Source: Roseburia sp. CAG:10041_57
Lineage (GTDB): Bacteria > Bacillota > Clostridia > Lachnospirales > Lachnospiraceae
Length of the DNA stretch: 51,453 nt
Direction: 5' to 3'
Assembly: GCA_001916965.1 (NCBI GenBank)
Contig: MNTL01000053.1
Span: 1-51,453 of the forward strand
Below, piece by piece: positions 8,087 to 16,845 of the stretch. Position 1 is the first letter of the stretch; every line of letters starts with the position of its first letter. Both the position numbers and the translations under genes were made by a program. The notes below the pieces were generated by a model. It ran no database searches, was not told where the DNA came from, and saw only the letters and a list, made by a program, of their open reading frames with translations.

Positions 8087-9361
8087 CTATTTCAATATAC
8101 TGATTGCTTTGTGCAATTTAATCACAGTCATACAGAAGTATCTTAATGCATCCATTGCATGATCTTCCTTTTTGACCGGTTTATCTTCTCCACGCTCCAC
8201 TGCCTTTATGTCCCATACATAAGAACTGAACTCTCTTATCAGGTTCTCACAATCTTTATAAATCAATATCTTTTTCTGATTGAGGAGTGTTCCAACAAAA
8301 CGGATTCCATCCAGTACATCATTGTTTGCTTTCTTAACATGAAATCCTTCTTTCTTCAATTGGGCAATAAAAGAAGCAGCACTCGGGTCTACGATTACTG
8401 CTTTGGGTTTTATCGTTCCGAGGAATTGCTTTAATTCCCCGGCATATTCTATATCTGTTTTCTGAACATTCTCATCACGTCCAGAATAATACCATTCTCT
8501 TATACATATCCATATTCCGGTAACTGTCTTTCTCCACAACAGAAATACTGTCGCATTCTGTGTACCATAGTCACAACTCACATAATACTCATCTGTCCAT
8601 GTATAAGCTGTCAGGTCATCAATGACATGTTTCTCATTATCGAACATATCATAAATGATTCCTTCTGCCATAGTCCATTTCCCAAGAATATATCTTTTAA
8701 AGAATACTCCTGTGTACATGGATCTATATCTTGCTTTTACCTCTTCTGAGAGACTCAGGTTATCATCCATTGTAAAATGCAGATAAAGCATATTCTTTTC
8801 CTGCAATTTATCAATCCAGTTCAGTTTGAACCAATGATATGGACCATCCGGGTTACAGTTGAACCAGAATTTTGAGCCATCAACAGAACATCTGCCGGTT
8901 GCCTGATTCACGAATGACTCCGGCATCAGTGCTACTTCATCAAAGAACACACCCGCCAGTGTAATACCCTGTATCAGATCCTGCGATCTCTCATCTTTGC
9001 CACCAAATATGTAAAAATAATTCGTTACATTAACACGGGAAACAATTACCAGATTATCTGCCCTACTGTCTGTTACTGCATATCCCCTGCTTTTCAGCAT
9101 TAGTTTCAGCCAGAATAATACATTCCTTCGAAAAGATCCTATCGTCTTCCCACACATTGCAAAATTCTGACCTGAAAATGAGGACATTGCCCACATTACA
9201 AAACTGAGTGACATGCTCACTGTCTTACCTGATCTGATAGCTCCATCAGCAATGATGCCATTTTTATCCTTTACAGGTGATGTATCGCACCACCAATTAA
9301 GAATCTTCCTTTGCTTTTTAGAGAATGGTTCAAAATGAAAATACTGTTTAATCCTCTTCAT
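8087..9361 (-). CDS. Terminase large subunit (PBSX family)
   Basis: The ATP-driven DNA packaging motor and nuclease. Walker A is visible as GAIRSGKTVS near residue 40 and the Walker B region as GVFFDEVALMP. The nuclease domain has CDYGTQNATVF and, near the C terminus, the HAMDALRYF motif. The ATG at 9361 (MKRIKQYFHFEPFS) is preferred because AGGGGAT is upstream; an ATG at 9388 lacks a ribosome site. It overlaps the small subunit gene by 14 bases. Length (424 residues) is normal. Confidence 0.93.
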   Translation of the reverse strand: MKRIKQYFHFEPFSKKQRKILNWWCDTSPVKDKNGIIADGAIRSGKTVSMSLSFVMWAMSSFSGQNFAMCGKTIGSFRRNVLFWLKLMLKSRGYAVTDSRADNLVIVSRVNVTNYFYIFGGKDERSQDLIQGITLAGVFFDEVALMPESFVNQATGRCSVDGSKFWFNCNPDGPYHWFKLNWIDKLQEKNMLYLHFTMDDNLSLSEEVKARYRSMYTGVFFKRYILGKWTMAEGIIYDMFDNEKHVIDDLTAYTWTDEYYVSCDYGTQNATVFLLWRKTVTGIWICIREWYYSGRDENVQKTDIEYAGELKQFLGTIKPKAVIVDPSAASFIAQLKKEGFHVKKANNDVLDGIRFVGTLLNQKKILIYKDCENLIREFSSYVWDIKAVERGEDKPVKKEDHAMDALRYFCMTVIKLHKAISILK

Positions 9362-10241
9362 CTGACCAATCCCCTGCCGCTGATGCATTTAATGCATCTA
9401 AGAATCCATCATCTGCTGCCTCGTCACAATCATCATTCATGACTTTAGCCTTTAGAAGGGCAATCTTAGCTTTCTGCTCTTCAGTTGCCATATTCATATG
9501 TTCTGTGAGCCATTCCAGGGCTTTCATCCTATCTGCAAGTTTTATGGAAGCACCATCACGCCCGACTTTAACCTCAGATATTATAGTTCCATCTAACTGA
9601 CTACTATCTTTGAACCTCGCCACATTAACGATTTTGGTCAATGTTGTCTTCTTACCTGTCTTTTCGTCCGTAACCTGTACAGGACCATACATAGACATGA
9701 CAGGAACCTCTTCTGTTCCAAATTCCATATAATCAGTTATATCTGCAAAAGCAATATCTATATACTTCTGGAAGATATCATCCTCTGAAAAAAACTCCCT
9801 GTTCTGATGGGCCTGTTTCAATCGTTGGATTTCTGATTTAATGTTAGCATTTGTTAGCATTCTTGAAGCGTTTACGATTGATGTTTTATAATTACAGTCA
9901 TATGCTTTTTGATACGCTTTCGCAGCATTAAAACATTGTACATAATATATACAGAAAAGCCTTTGTTTATCAGTCAATTCGGCATTTTCCAATGTCTCAT
10001 CCAGTAGCTCTTGCAGCTCCCTGTCATGTTTCTTATATTGGTTGTCTTTTTTTAAGCGAGCGTTCGCTTTTTTCTGTACCGAACGTTCGCTTGAATTTCC
10101 ATCCCAATCATATGTGCTCTTCCATCGTCTGACAGTACCATCCGGTACACCTAATTCTCTAGCAATATCTACTAATTTTTTTCCTGCTTTATATAACTTT
10201 TTCGCTTCATCTATTTTTTCATTCTTTGGCAAAGTCACCAC
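9348..10241 (-). CDS. Terminase small subunit
   Basis: A 297-residue DNA-recognition subunit. Residues about 1-45 form a helix-turn-helix (LVDIARELGVPDGTVRRWKS) and about 85-160 hold the Terminase_2 region (LTDKQRLFCIYYVQCFNAAK). The C terminus is acidic and overlaps the large subunit gene. Start is uncertain: GTG at 10241 is inside a GAGAGGTGG ribosome site, and a TTG three codons later (reading LPKNEKIDEAKKLY) could be the true start. It is the first gene of the late operon visible here. Confidence 0.88.
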   Translation of the reverse strand: MVTLPKNEKIDEAKKLYKAGKKLVDIARELGVPDGTVRRWKSTYDWDGNSSERSVQKKANARLKKDNQYKKHDRELQELLDETLENAELTDKQRLFCIYYVQCFNAAKAYQKAYDCNYKTSIVNASRMLTNANIKSEIQRLKQAHQNREFFSEDDIFQKYIDIAFADITDYMEFGTEEVPVMSMYGPVQVTDEKTGKKTTLTKIVNVARFKDSSQLDGTIISEVKVGRDGASIKLADRMKALEWLTEHMNMATEEQKAKIALLKAKVMNDDCDEAADDGFLDALNASAAGDWSDEED

Positions 10242-10253
10242 CTCTCACAGTGT

Positions 10254-10290
10254 AAATAAAAAGCACCATGACTGCTGCCATGATGCTTTT
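10254..10290 (-). terminator. Rho-independent terminator upstream of the terminase genes
   Basis: On the minus strand AAAAGCATCATG and CATGGTGCTTTT form a 12-bp stem (one G-U pair) around an 8-base loop, followed by TTTATTT. Transcripts reading out of metA toward the phage would stop here, so the terminase operon needs its own promoter or readthrough control. Confidence 0.8.
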
Positions 10291-10367
10291 CCAATAATAG
10301 GAGTTTCGTATGGAAATGATCTGTTTATCTTTTTCGCTTTCCGACATTATAACAATAACACACATTA

Positions 10368-10413
10368 CTACTGCGTTTCAATGCGGATTACTGCCATTTA
10401 CTGCTTTTTACTG
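10368..10413. repeat. 10-bp-phased TTACTG repeats
   Basis: On the plus strand TTACTG starts at 10388, 10398 and 10408, exactly 10 bases apart. A CTACTG at 10368 is in the same register, and position 10378 has the degenerate TCAATG. Helical phasing of this kind is typical of multi-site protein binding, for example integrase arm sites or a late-gene activator. Confidence 0.7.
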
Positions 10414-10512
10414 ACTTTTTTATATTATTTTCGTCTAATTTGTTTTTCGCACTAAAAAAGAGAAGAACTATCTCGTTTCTTCCCTTTTGTTTACATACAG
10501 ATGCTCTGTTAA

Positions 10513-10556
10513 TTTGTCCCCAGTAACTACTGATTTTGTCCCCAGTTTGTCCCCAT
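10513..10556. repeat. Three TTTGTCCCCA(G/T) direct repeats, 11-bp register
   Basis: TTTGTCCCCAG occurs at 10513 and 10535, and TTTGTCCCCAT at 10546, so the spacings are 22 and 11 bases. They are next to a pair of CGTGAAA repeats (about 10572 and 10591) and the putative core inverted repeat at 10623. The layout is like the arm region of a phage attachment site. A coding explanation (the end of a lost integrase) is also possible. Confidence 0.65.
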
Positions 10557-10622
10557 TTTCATAAAAAATAGCGTGAAACTACGGTAAATTACGTGAAATT
10601 CGTTATTTCCCCTAAATCGCAT

Positions 10623-10646
10623 AAATGCCTTGTTTTCAAGCCATTT
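10623..10646. other. Candidate prophage attachment core abutting metA
   Basis: AAATGCCTTG and CAAGCCATTT form 10-bp inverted arms, with one mismatched position, around a 4-base TTTT centre. This is the architecture of a tyrosine-recombinase core site. It begins one base after the metA stop codon. The host gene remains complete, as is usual for integration at a gene 3' end. The second copy of the site is not visible in this window, so the call is provisional. Confidence 0.5.
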
Positions 10647-10647
10647 C

Positions 10648-11553
10648 CTACAGTTCGTAAGGAGTTGTCTGGTAAACATAATAATTGAGCCAATTGGTAT
10701 AGAGGTTATTACTATGTGATCTCCACTGCAGATCGGGTTTCTGGGTTGGATCATCATTGGGATAATAATTTCTTGGGATATGAATAGGTAATCCCTTATC
10801 CAGGTCTCTATGATATTCTTTATCCAAAGTATAACGGTCATACTCAGGATGTCCGTTTACAAATATCTTCTTTCCCTCTTCGGCGTATGCAAGGAATACA
10901 CCTGCTTCTTCTGACTCTGCAAGTACTGTGATCGCATCACATTTATGAATCTCTGAAGCCGGTGTCTCTGTATGCCTGCTGTGTGGCGCAAGGAAATAGT
11001 CATCAAAGCCACGAACAAGCGGTATCTTTCTGTTCTGCACTTTATGGGAATACAATCCGAACAGTTTCTCCGGAAGCAGTCGCTTCTGGATTCCATAATA
11101 GTGATAGAATCCTGCCTGGGCTCCCCAGCAGATATGCAGGGTAGAAGTAACATTCTGTTCTGCCCAGTCCATGATCTTGCAGACTTCATCCCAGTAATCC
11201 ACTTCTTCAAAGGTAATATCTTCTACAGGTGCGCCTGTAATGATCAGACCATCGAATCGCTTTTCTTTAATTTCATCGAAAGTGGTATAGAAACGATTCA
11301 GATGATTGGCTGACGTATTCAAAGATACATGGCTTGTTACCATGAGGAAAGTTACATCTACCTGTAATGGCGTATTGGACAGAGCACGCAGCAATTGCAG
11401 CTCCGTGTCCTGTTTTACAGGCATCAGATTCAGGATGCACACCTGTAATGGACGAATATCCTGATGGGAAGCTCTGTTCTCGTCCATGACAAATATATTC
11501 TCATATTCCAGTATTTCTTTTGCCGGTAACTCACTTTGTATCTTAATAGGCAT
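10648..11553 (-). CDS. metA: Homoserine O-acetyltransferase (MetA family)
   Basis: First committed step of methionine synthesis: acylation of homoserine. The 301-residue protein covers the whole family, from MPIKIQSELPAKEILEYENI to the standard end YYVYQTTPYEL. Cys142 in HICWGAQAG is the catalytic nucleophile. Residue 111 is Glu (GAPVED), the residue associated with acetyl-CoA use in MetA enzymes; E. coli has Gly there and uses succinyl-CoA. It lies 13 bases after ligA, so it is likely cotranscribed; no S-box or T-box leader fits in that gap. The prophage begins immediately past its stop. Confidence 0.95.
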   Translation of the reverse strand: MPIKIQSELPAKEILEYENIFVMDENRASHQDIRPLQVCILNLMPVKQDTELQLLRALSNTPLQVDVTFLMVTSHVSLNTSANHLNRFYTTFDEIKEKRFDGLIITGAPVEDITFEEVDYWDEVCKIMDWAEQNVTSTLHICWGAQAGFYHYYGIQKRLLPEKLFGLYSHKVQNRKIPLVRGFDDYFLAPHSRHTETPASEIHKCDAITVLAESEEAGVFLAYAEEGKKIFVNGHPEYDRYTLDKEYHRDLDKGLPIHIPRNYYPNDDPTQKPDLQWRSHSNNLYTNWLNYYVYQTTPYEL

Positions 11554-11566
11554 TTCTGCGTCCTCC

Positions 11567-13534
11567 TTATGGTGTCATTCCTAAATATTGTTCCATGAAT
11601 TCTTCTTCTGTTATGATAGGAACAGACAGCTCTTTTGCTTTCTTATTTTTAGAAGAATTGGAAGTGATGTCATTATTGATCAGACAGACAGTTTTGGACG
11701 TTACACTTCCTGTTACTTTGCCGCCCTTTCTCTCTATCAGTTCCTTCAATTCGTTTCTGCTTCCGAAATGTTCCAGACTTCCTGTTACGACAAATGCCTG
11801 TCCTGTCAGTGTCTGCTCACTTTCATTTATTTCTTCTTTTTCAATGGATATCTCCGCCAGAAGATCATCCAGCTTCTGGTTGTTATCCGCCTGCTCAAAA
11901 TACTGGGCAAAAGCTCTTCCTATTACTTCTCCAATACCATCGATCTCGCTTAGTTCTTCTACTTTTGCCTTGCGCATGGCATCCAGATCATAGGAATAGT
12001 GTCTGCAGATCATCTTCGCATTAGCAAGTCCGATATTGGCTATTCCCAGGCTGTAAATCAGTTTAGGTAATGTTACATTTCTCGCCTGTTCGATGCTGTT
12101 CATCAGATTCTGATAGGACTTCTCACCGAAGCCTTCCATCTCCACAATTTCATCCTTATGGCCAGACAAATGGAATATGTCACTATATTCATGAATAAAG
12201 CCTTTAGCAATGAATTTCTCCAATGTAGCTTCTGATAAGCCATCTATGTTCATGGCATCTCTACTAACAAACAATGAAAAAGACTTTATTTTCTTAGCCA
12301 CGCAGTCAGGATTGGTACAATACAAAGACTGCACATCATTAATTGCCCTAATCTGGGTTGCACCTCCACACACCGGACAGACTGCCGGTATCTCTACATT
12401 ATCACTTCCAGTCAGATTCTCCGCAATCTGGGGGATAATCATATTTGCCTTATAGACCGTTATCTTATCACCAATTCCAAGCTTCAGGGCATGCATGATG
12501 CTGATATTGTGAACTGAGGCACGGCTTACTGTCGTTCCTTCCAATTCCACTGGTTCAAAAATAGCCACCGGATTAATCAGACCTGTTCTGCTTGGACTCC
12601 ACTCGATTTCTTTTAACGTGGTTTCCTTGATTTCATCAGCCCACTTAAAGGCTATGGAATCTCTGGGGAACTTCGCCGTTCTCCCTAAAGAACGTCCATA
12701 TTCTATATCATCATAAAGAAGAACCAGACCATCTGATGGAATATCATAATCAACTATCTTCTTTTCATAGCCTTCGATAGCTGCCATTATGGTATCTGCA
12801 CTGACTCTCACATACTCAACTACATCAAATCCCTGCTGTTTCAGGAAACGGAACTGTTCTTCTCTGGAATTGGAGAAATCCACTTCTTCTGCCTTTACCA
12901 GGGAAAAGGCATAAAATCTTACATTTCTCTTCGCAGTGATTTCATTGTTAAGCTGTCTTACTGAACCTGAACACAGATTTCTCGGATTCTTGTATTTGGC
13001 ATCTACGTCTTCTATTTCTTCATTGATTTTCTCAAAATCAGAATACGTAATGATCGCTTCACCTCGTAAGATCAATTCGCCCTGATACTGGATACGAAGT
13101 GGAATATTCTTGAACACTTTGGCATTATTGGTAATGACTTCTCCAATTTCACCATTTCCTCTGGTAACTGCTTTGAACAATGTACCATCACGATATGTTA
13201 AAACGATAGTAAGTCCATCCAGCTTCCAGCTAAGTAACCCTTCCTTATCTTTGAGCCAGCTGCGAAGCTCCTCTCTGTCCTTTGTCTTGCCAAGAGACAA
13301 CATAGGGCTTTCGTGTGCTTCCTTAGGCAGTTCGTCTACTGCTTCATAGCCAACACTTATAGTAGGGCTGCCTGTTAAGACCATCCCCGTCTCCTGCTCC
13401 AGATCAGACAATTCATCATAGAGCTTATCATATTCATAATTGCTCATGATTTCTTTATCCTGAGCATAATAAGCCCTGGAAGCTTCACGCAGTATTTCTA
13501 TCAGTTCTTTCATTCGCTGAATCTTCTGATCCAT
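11567..13534 (-). CDS. ligA: NAD-dependent DNA ligase
   Basis: Seals nicks in DNA during replication and repair using NAD+. Domains in order: Ia region (residues about 1-60, with NYEYDKLYDEL), adenylation domain with the active lysine in SWKLDG (Lys104), OB fold, four-cysteine zinc finger (CPVCGG then CTNPDC), helix-hairpin-helix repeats, and a BRCT domain at the C terminus (TGQAFVVTGSLEHFGSRNEL). About 655 residues, normal length. The adenylation motif is SWKLDG, not the usual CELKIDG. ATG at 13534 is preferred; a TTG 30 bases upstream is in frame. Confidence 0.93.
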   Translation of the reverse strand: MDQKIQRMKELIEILREASRAYYAQDKEIMSNYEYDKLYDELSDLEQETGMVLTGSPTISVGYEAVDELPKEAHESPMLSLGKTKDREELRSWLKDKEGLLSWKLDGLTIVLTYRDGTLFKAVTRGNGEIGEVITNNAKVFKNIPLRIQYQGELILRGEAIITYSDFEKINEEIEDVDAKYKNPRNLCSGSVRQLNNEITAKRNVRFYAFSLVKAEEVDFSNSREEQFRFLKQQGFDVVEYVRVSADTIMAAIEGYEKKIVDYDIPSDGLVLLYDDIEYGRSLGRTAKFPRDSIAFKWADEIKETTLKEIEWSPSRTGLINPVAIFEPVELEGTTVSRASVHNISIMHALKLGIGDKITVYKANMIIPQIAENLTGSDNVEIPAVCPVCGGATQIRAINDVQSLYCTNPDCVAKKIKSFSLFVSRDAMNIDGLSEATLEKFIAKGFIHEYSDIFHLSGHKDEIVEMEGFGEKSYQNLMNSIEQARNVTLPKLIYSLGIANIGLANAKMICRHYSYDLDAMRKAKVEELSEIDGIGEVIGRAFAQYFEQADNNQKLDDLLAEISIEKEEINESEQTLTGQAFVVTGSLEHFGSRNELKELIERKGGKVTGSVTSKTVCLINNDITSNSSKNKKAKELSVPIITEEEFMEQYLGMTP

Positions 13535-13581
13535 AATTTTACCATGCCTTTCAATAACCTGCAAACTTATACTATTCTTCC

Positions 13582-14430
13582 TTACCCAAGGATCATGCCG
13601 CAGACAACACCTGCTATGATTCCCATTACATATAATACGCCTGTAATGATTATATTTTCCTTTACATGATGGTTGACTTTATACAGAACCAGCAATCCAA
13701 CGCCGGCATTTACAAAGAGTCCTGTCATCATCATTCCTGCTCCCATCATTCCCTGTACATACAGATTGGTAATCAGAACAGATGCAGAGCAGTTGGGAAT
13801 CAGACCTATCAATCCTGACAGAATATGCCCCCATACCGGGTGTTTCCATAAAACAGCAGCGTATGCTGTATTCTCTGTATACTCAAAGAAAATATTTAAT
13901 ACAACAGATACAACAAAAATTAAAATAATAATGTTTATTGTATGTTTCAATGCCGATAAAATAATATTATTCTCATGGTCACAGTCGCAATGCTCCTGCT
14001 CACAAAAATCATGAATATGGTTTGCTTCTATCTTAGGGTGTCTCTTATAGACCAGATCAACCAGATATCCACAAATAACACCTGCTATGCATTTCATAAT
14101 AAGAATCTTACCTATCATAGCTGGCTGAATAGCTGCTGATATCAGTATAGGCAGCATTTCATCAGAGGTTGCCATGAAAATGGCAATCAATGTACCAAGT
14201 GTAATACTGTGTGCTGCATAGAAGCTTGCCGCTGCACCGGAGAATCCACACTGTGGAATAATACCAACCAAACCGCCTATCAATGGACCTAACTTGCTGG
14301 ATACGGTAATCATACCCAGTGTCTTATCCTTTGCCTTATGCTCCAGCCATTCCATCAATATATATGTAACTAACAAAATAGGAACCAGCACAATGCTGTC
14401 CAAAAAAGCATGCTCTATTGCATGTAACAT
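13582..14430 (-). CDS. Putative manganese/heavy-metal exporter (ArsP_2-type membrane protein)
   Basis: A polytopic membrane protein of about 282 residues with two internally similar halves: each has a hydrophobic helix followed by a PxC motif (IPQCGFSGAAASFYAA and IPNCSASVLITNLYVQ). The loop between the halves is rich in His, Cys and Asp (HIHDFCEQEHCDCDHENN), suited to metal binding. The family has been annotated both as arsenic efflux and as manganese transporter; the substrate cannot be read from the sequence. ATG at 14430 (MLHAIEHAFLDS) is chosen over an upstream ATG at 14469 that would overlap rluF. Confidence 0.75.
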   Translation of the reverse strand: MLHAIEHAFLDSIVLVPILLVTYILMEWLEHKAKDKTLGMITVSSKLGPLIGGLVGIIPQCGFSGAAASFYAAHSITLGTLIAIFMATSDEMLPILISAAIQPAMIGKILIMKCIAGVICGYLVDLVYKRHPKIEANHIHDFCEQEHCDCDHENNIILSALKHTINIIILIFVVSVVLNIFFEYTENTAYAAVLWKHPVWGHILSGLIGLIPNCSASVLITNLYVQGMMGAGMMMTGLFVNAGVGLLVLYKVNHHVKENIIITGVLYVMGIIAGVVCGMILG

Positions 14431-14446
14431 ATGAAACCTAGCCTTT

Positions 14447-15172
14447 CTAACGATTGTGGTATGAATCACTCATACCACACAACTCATACAATTGTTTCTT
14501 TTCCTCAGGAGTCAGCTCACGATACTGATTGCTTGCCAGACTTCCCAGTTCAATATTTAATACTCTGATTCGCCGCAGGGAAACTACTTCATAGCCAAAG
14601 TACTGACACATCCGCCGAATCTGACGATTCAGTCCCTGCGTCAAAATAATATGAAAAGTATATTTGCCTTTTGCCACAACTTCACAGGGTCTTGTTGTTC
14701 TGTCCAGTTCTTTCAGATAAACACCCGCAGACATTCCATCCAGGAATTCCTGTGTGACCGGTTTATTTACCTTGACTATATACTCTTTCTCATGTTTTTC
14801 TGACCCTTTCATCATCTTCTGGATCAGGTCGCCATCATTGGACATGATAAGCAGGCCTTCCGAATCTCTGTCAAGTCTTCCCGCATAAGTCAGACGGACA
14901 GGATATTTCAATGCCTGATGAATTGTCCTGGCAGCATGGACATCCTTCTCTGTACAGGTGACACCTAATGGTTTATTGTAAGCCAATATGATTTTCGTCT
15001 CTATAGGCTTCACAGCTTTACCATTTACTTCCACCAGATCCCGGTCACTGACCTGCATACCGCTTACTGCGAGCGCATGATTGACCATGACCCTGCCCTG
15101 TTCAATATAACGGTCAGCCTCTCTTCTGGAACACACTCCACATTCTGCCAGATATTTATTTAATCTTGTCAT
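14447..15172 (-). CDS. rluF: 23S rRNA pseudouridine synthase, RluF type
   Basis: Isomerises a uridine in 23S rRNA (U2604 in the E. coli enzyme). Residues 1-45 form an S4 RNA-binding domain (MTRLNKYLAECGVCSRREAD). The catalytic Asp101 is in YAGRLDRDSEGLL, and QGLNRQIRRMCQYFGYEV is the RluF signature. 241 residues. The ATG overlaps the stop of the preceding gene by four bases (ATGA), so the pair is translationally coupled. Confidence 0.9.
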   Translation of the reverse strand: MTRLNKYLAECGVCSRREADRYIEQGRVMVNHALAVSGMQVSDRDLVEVNGKAVKPIETKIILAYNKPLGVTCTEKDVHAARTIHQALKYPVRLTYAGRLDRDSEGLLIMSNDGDLIQKMMKGSEKHEKEYIVKVNKPVTQEFLDGMSAGVYLKELDRTTRPCEVVAKGKYTFHIILTQGLNRQIRRMCQYFGYEVVSLRRIRVLNIELGSLASNQYRELTPEEKKQLYELCGMSDSYHNR

Positions 15173-15600
15173 AAATATTCCTTTAGTTTTTCAATACATT
15201 TTTCTTCAAAATCCATCAGTTCTTTGGCAACCTCCATAGCCATATTTCCCGCATTATCATGATGGTTCATGGATTTGCACATGCTGAGGATACCACGGTT
15301 ATTCCCCTGTATCATCAGCTCTGCGATTCTGCTGGTGCTGTTATTCAACATGGTATTCATATTGATTGCACCTGAAAGCATCATATCCTCTACTGCACTT
15401 GGATGATAGACATCCTTGCTTTCTCTGGTAAGCATATCTACTGCTTTATTATGCAGCTTTGAAAAAGACAGATTTTCCCTTGATAATTCATAGGAAAGCT
15501 TATCATTACATACCTTATCCGAAATGGCTTCTATTGCTTTCACTGCCATTCGGGTATTCTTCTGTACTTCTTTGAGAATTTCCGTATCATCCTTATTCAT
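15169..15600 (-). CDS. Conserved helical protein of unknown function
   Basis: 143 residues, almost entirely helical by composition, with conserved-looking stretches SAVEDMMLSGAINMNTMLNN, STSRIAELMIQGNNRG and KELMDFEEKCIEKLKEYL. I have the impression of close relatives in many Lachnospiraceae without a function. The layout resembles a four-helix bundle with several Glu, His and Met residues, but no clear di-iron motif. It has a strong AGGAGG ribosome site and is coupled to rluF downstream. Confidence 0.75.
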   Translation of the reverse strand: MNKDDTEILKEVQKNTRMAVKAIEAISDKVCNDKLSYELSRENLSFSKLHNKAVDMLTRESKDVYHPSAVEDMMLSGAINMNTMLNNSTSRIAELMIQGNNRGILSMCKSMNHHDNAGNMAMEVAKELMDFEEKCIEKLKEYL

Positions 15601-15666
15601 GACTGCCTCCTGTCTGCATTTTACGCATTCTATTGTCAGTCATAGGATGTCCTTATTTCTACTTTT

Positions 15667-16812
15667 CTATTCTTCTGTTGTAACTTCTGTTAGCTGAGTT
15701 TCTTCAGACGTAACTTCTTCTATCGGATATTCCGGCTTCTGATATTCTGAATCCACATTCACAGGCTCTGTCTGTTCAATCTCTGCTGCCATAATCTCAG
15801 GCTGTGAAGGTATCTCCTCCTGATTTCCCGCTATCTCAAATGGATATCTCACACCCCATTTGCTGCGAAGCTCATCCATCATTTTCATGATGCGCAGTGT
15901 CTCACTATGTGGCATTTCCCAGCATTCTGTTGCATTTTTATCCAAAGCATCCAGACAGGATGCAACTTCATACTCATATCCTGTAATCTGCGCCGGCGCT
16001 TTCACTGCTTTGAGTACTTTACGGTTCTTATCGTATACTGTCACTGATTCATAATTAGTAATGTTCTCAATCTCTATGTAACCGTTCGTTCCGTATATAA
16101 TTCCCCTGCGATCACTATATCCAAGCATCGTACTGTTAAGAACTGCCATTTTACCATCTCTGTATGTCAGTGTAATACTGTTAGACGCATCTACCCCTGA
16201 TGGTGTCAATATACAGCCGGAATCCACCTTGACCACATCCGTTCCAAACATCATGGATGCGAAATTAAGTGTATATACACCTACATCCAACAACGCTCCC
16301 CCTGCCAAGGATGGATCTGTCAGTCTTGGTACATCTACAATATGATACCCCAGATTACAAGTCAGCATAGAGGGCTGTCCAATCATCCCTGATGCCAGCA
16401 AGCCTTTAATCGTAGTCAACATAGGCATATATCTTGTCCACATTGCTTCAGTAACCAAAACATGCTTCTCTTTTGCAAGCTTGAATATCTCCTCTGCCTG
16501 TTCAGCATTTGCCGTAAATGCCTTCTCACACAGTACCGGGAATCCATTCTCTATACACAGCTTCATATTGGCATAGTGCTCTGAATGGGGCGTGGCAATA
16601 TATACTAAATCAATTCTGTTGTCTGCCATCATTTCTTCATATGAACCATATGCTCTCTTGACTCCAAATTCTTTGGCAAAAGCCTGGGCTCTGTCCATAT
16701 CTCTGGATGCGACCGCATAACACTTCACATTCTTCATACGCTTTATGGTACGTGCCATTATCTTTGCAATATTACCGGTTCCCATAATTGCTATCTTCTT
16801 CTGATTAAACAT
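15667..16812 (-). CDS. Gfo/Idh/MocA family oxidoreductase
   Basis: NAD(P)-dependent sugar or polyol dehydrogenase family. The Rossmann motif IAIMGTGNIAKIMARTI is near the N terminus, the catalytic-loop motif CEKAFTAN is near residue 95, and GGALLDVGVYTLNFASMMFG is in the C-terminal sheet domain. Substrate is unknown. The ATG at 16812 has GGAGGGA upstream; an upstream in-frame ATG lacks a site. The last 55 or so residues are an acidic, Glu/Thr/Pro-rich disordered tail, unusual for this family. Confidence 0.88.
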   Translation of the reverse strand: MFNQKKIAIMGTGNIAKIMARTIKRMKNVKCYAVASRDMDRAQAFAKEFGVKRAYGSYEEMMADNRIDLVYIATPHSEHYANMKLCIENGFPVLCEKAFTANAEQAEEIFKLAKEKHVLVTEAMWTRYMPMLTTIKGLLASGMIGQPSMLTCNLGYHIVDVPRLTDPSLAGGALLDVGVYTLNFASMMFGTDVVKVDSGCILTPSGVDASNSITLTYRDGKMAVLNSTMLGYSDRRGIIYGTNGYIEIENITNYESVTVYDKNRKVLKAVKAPAQITGYEYEVASCLDALDKNATECWEMPHSETLRIMKMMDELRSKWGVRYPFEIAGNQEEIPSQPEIMAAEIEQTEPVNVDSEYQKPEYPIEEVTSEETQLTEVTTEE

Positions 16813-16845
16813 AACATCCCTCCAAAGCTGAGAAATATACAGGTT

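Noticed and set aside
10527..10841. Minus-strand open frame that ends MKMGTNWGQNQ and overlaps the end of metA
   Set aside because: It runs through the metA coding sequence in another frame with no ribosome site. The repeated GGGGACAAA words explain its tail; an integrase remnant is possible but not supported by any integrase motif.
11554..11566. Methionine riboswitch upstream of metA
   Set aside because: The gap to ligA is only 13 bases, too short for an S-box or T-box.
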